Source: an uncultured Desulfobacterales bacterium
Lineage (GTDB): Bacteria > Desulfobacterota > Desulfobacteria > Desulfobacterales > SpSt-501
Assembly: GCA_938048455.1 (NCBI GenBank)
Contig: CALIUY010000033.1
Coordinates: 1 to 64,000 of the forward strand
Length of the DNA: 64,000 bases
Direction: 5' to 3'
The translations under genes were made by a program, and so were the position numbers. The notes under the pieces were generated by a model. That model was not told the origin of the DNA and made no database searches. It was given only the letters and a program-made list of their open reading frames with translations. The stretch's first letter is position 1. Each line of letters opens with the position of its first letter. Shown piece after piece: positions 62,101 through 64,000 of this stretch.

Positions 62101-63612
62101 GGCCGCAAGATCCGGTCGCTGGCCGATGGCGGCGATCAGCTGGTCGCATTCGATCTCGAACTCGCTGCCCGGCAGCGGCACGGGGCGCCGGCGGCCCGAG
62201 GAGTCCGGCTCCGTCAGGCGCATGCGGATGCAGCGCACGCCGCACACCCGGCCCTCCTCGAGCAGGATTTCCTGCGGGGCGGCGAGGTAGACGATTTCGG
62301 CGCCCTCCTCTTCCGCGGCGCGGATTTCCTCCTCCCAGGCGGGCATTTCGGCGCGCGTGCGGCGGTAGAGGATCGTCACCCGCTCCGCCGCGAGCCGCAG
62401 CGCCGAACGGGCGACGTCGATGGCGACGTTCCCCCCGCCCACGATGACGACACGGCGGCCGACCGCGGCGCGACCCGTGAGGTTCACCTCGCGCAGGAAC
62501 TCGACTCCCTGGCGCACCCCCCGGCCGCGCTCCCCGGGAATGCCGAGCTCGATGCCGCGATGCGCGCCCAGGGCGAGATAGACGGCGCGGAAGCCCTGGG
62601 CGAAGAGATCCTCGAGCCCGAAATCGCGGCCGAGGGCGGCGCCGGTGCGGATCGTGACGCCCAGGCGCGTGACGACCTCGATTTCGCGCTCGAGCACCGC
62701 GCGCGGCAGACGGTGGGGAGGGATGCCGGTCCGCAACATCCCGCCCGGTTCGGCAAGCGCCTCGAAGATCACGGAGCGGATTCCGCGACGGGCGAGATGG
62801 TAGGCGCAGGAGAGGCCGGCGGGCCCGGAGCCCACGATCGCCACCCGCTCCGGGCGGGGAGGATCGCAGGGGACGGGAATCTCCCGCGGATCGGCCCGGT
62901 CGGCGGCCAGGCGCTTGAGATCGCGGATGGCCACGGCCTCGTCTTTCTCGGCGCGGCGGCAGGCGTTTTCGCAGCCGTGGGGGCAGATGCGGCCGAGCAC
63001 GCCGGGCAAGGGGAGATCCTCGAGGATGATGGCGAGCGCCTCGCGGTATTTGCCCTCCTTGACCATCTGGACATAGCCCTGGACGTTCAGGCCCGCCGGG
63101 CAGGCCGACCGACAGGGGGCGGGGTCGGCCTTCTCGATGGCGAAGGCGCCGGGGATCGCCTGGGCGTAAAGCTTATAGGCCGCGCGGCGCGTCGAGAGCC
63201 CCTCGTCGTACTCGTTGGGGAGCGAAACCGGGCAGACGCGGGCGCACTCCCCGCAGCTGGTGCACTTCGCCGGGTCGATGTAGCGGGGGCTCTGGCGCAC
63301 CACGGCGGTGAATGCTCCCGGTGTGCCCTCCAGAGCAAGCACTTCGGCGTTCGTGAGGATCTCGATGTTGCGATGCCGGCCGACCTCGACCAGTTTGGGC
63401 GAGACGATTCACATCGCGCAGTCGTTGGTCGGGAAGGTCTTGTCCAGCCGGGCCATCAGCCCGCCGATCGCCGAGGATCGCTCCACAAGAAAAACCCGGA
63501 AGCCGGACTGGGCGAGGTCGAGCGCGGCCTGCATGCCGGCGATCCCGCCGCCCACCACGAGAACCGCCCCCGTCGGGCCGGAGGCCGTACCGGTCGTCGA
63601 ATCGAGTGCCAT
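59155..63612 (-). CDS. HdrA-GltD-HdrA fusion flavoprotein/Fe-S oxidoreductase, predicted selenoprotein (UGA = Sec68 at 63409-63411)
   Basis: Read-through joins [77 protein letters not shown]...; 1486 codons; GltD-like module inserted, second HdrA module and C-terminal 2x[4Fe-4S]. Confidence 0.9.
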
Positions 63613-63668
63613 GGGTTTCCCCCTTTTGCCGTTTCCGTCCCCGATTGCCGCCGCGATGGCGGCGGGGC

Positions 63669-64000
63669 TCAGAGTGCTTCCACGATTTCCGGCAGCTTGT
63701 CCTCCCAGCCGAGGGTGGCGACCGCCACCGCCGGATAGCCGCGGGAGCGCAGCGCGCGGATCCCCTCCACGGCGATCTGAACGCACTCCCGCACCTTGTC
63801 GGGCGCCCGCTGGAGGCGTTCGATCGTCTCGGGGGGGATGCGGATGTGGGGCACGTTGCGCTCGATGTAGCGCGCCATGCCGAGCGATTTGAGCAGCAGC
63901 ACCGTCGGCACGAGCGCCTGCCGGCCCTGATCGAGCCGGCGCACGACCGGCTCGAGGAGCTCGGGGTCGAAGATCGGCGGGGTGAGGAAAAAGCGGGCCC
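63669..64000 (-). CDS. C-terminal part of a second methylenetetrahydrofolate reductase-like protein (truncated by window end)
   Basis: Frame open to window end: [109 protein letters not shown]. Confidence 0.85.
   Translation of the reverse strand, partial: ARFFLTPPIFDPELLEPVVRRLDQGRQALVPTVLLLKSLGMARYIERNVPHIRIPPETIERLQRAPDKVRECVQIAVEGIRALRSRGYPAVAVATLGWEDKLPEIVEAL

Noticed and set aside
59090-63411. mvhD and hdrA as frameshifted or nonsense pseudogenes
   Set aside because: Each has a single UGA exactly at a conserved Cys/Sec column with no frame change and intact conserved sequence on both sides; selenocysteine is the better explanation.
59131-63738. 1535-aa plus-strand ORF
   Set aside because: Antisense shadow of mvhD/hdrA, which have clear family motifs; low-complexity composition.

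Overview
GC-rich bacterial chromosomal window, about 64 kb and almost fully coding. Gene families suggest a Desulfobacterota-like anaerobe, but that is inference. Main blocks: (1) 169-17575, minus strand: hybrid histidine kinase, HDAC-family protein with a C-terminal zinc ribbon, HyuA, sigma-54 regulator, and a hydroxyacid catabolic cluster (ADHFE1/HOT-type Fe-ADH, GarR-like reductase, GlcD/LDHD-type FAD oxidase, TRAP transporter), then MFS + pyruvoyl arginine decarboxylase and a LutABC-like set. (2) 20227-27874, plus strand: Mrp/Mnh-type antiporter cluster with three MnhD/NuoL-like subunits, ending at a clear hairpin terminator. (3) 28537-37480: large M14-type carboxypeptidase followed by a complete Dpp/Opp ABC transporter. 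(4) 38213-43210: esterase, two paralogous ATP-grasp ligases, acetyl-CoA hydrolase/GNAT fusion. (5) dacC, dsbD, metK, ahcY. (6) 49063-57020: dense signalling region with an archaemetzincin coupled to an NtrC-type system. (7) 57070-64000, minus strand: MetF, MetV, MvhD and a giant HdrA-GltD-HdrA fusion. Most notable: mvhD and hdrA are each split in the ORF track by one in-frame TGA exactly at a conserved Cys position (CCNY-U-GYTAADLAGS and [18 protein letters not shown]). Both read through cleanly to full-length proteins and have foldable hairpins just downstream, so they are very probably selenoproteins in a flavin/Fe-S complex tied to methylene-THF reductase. No rRNA, tRNA, CRISPR array or transposase was recognised.
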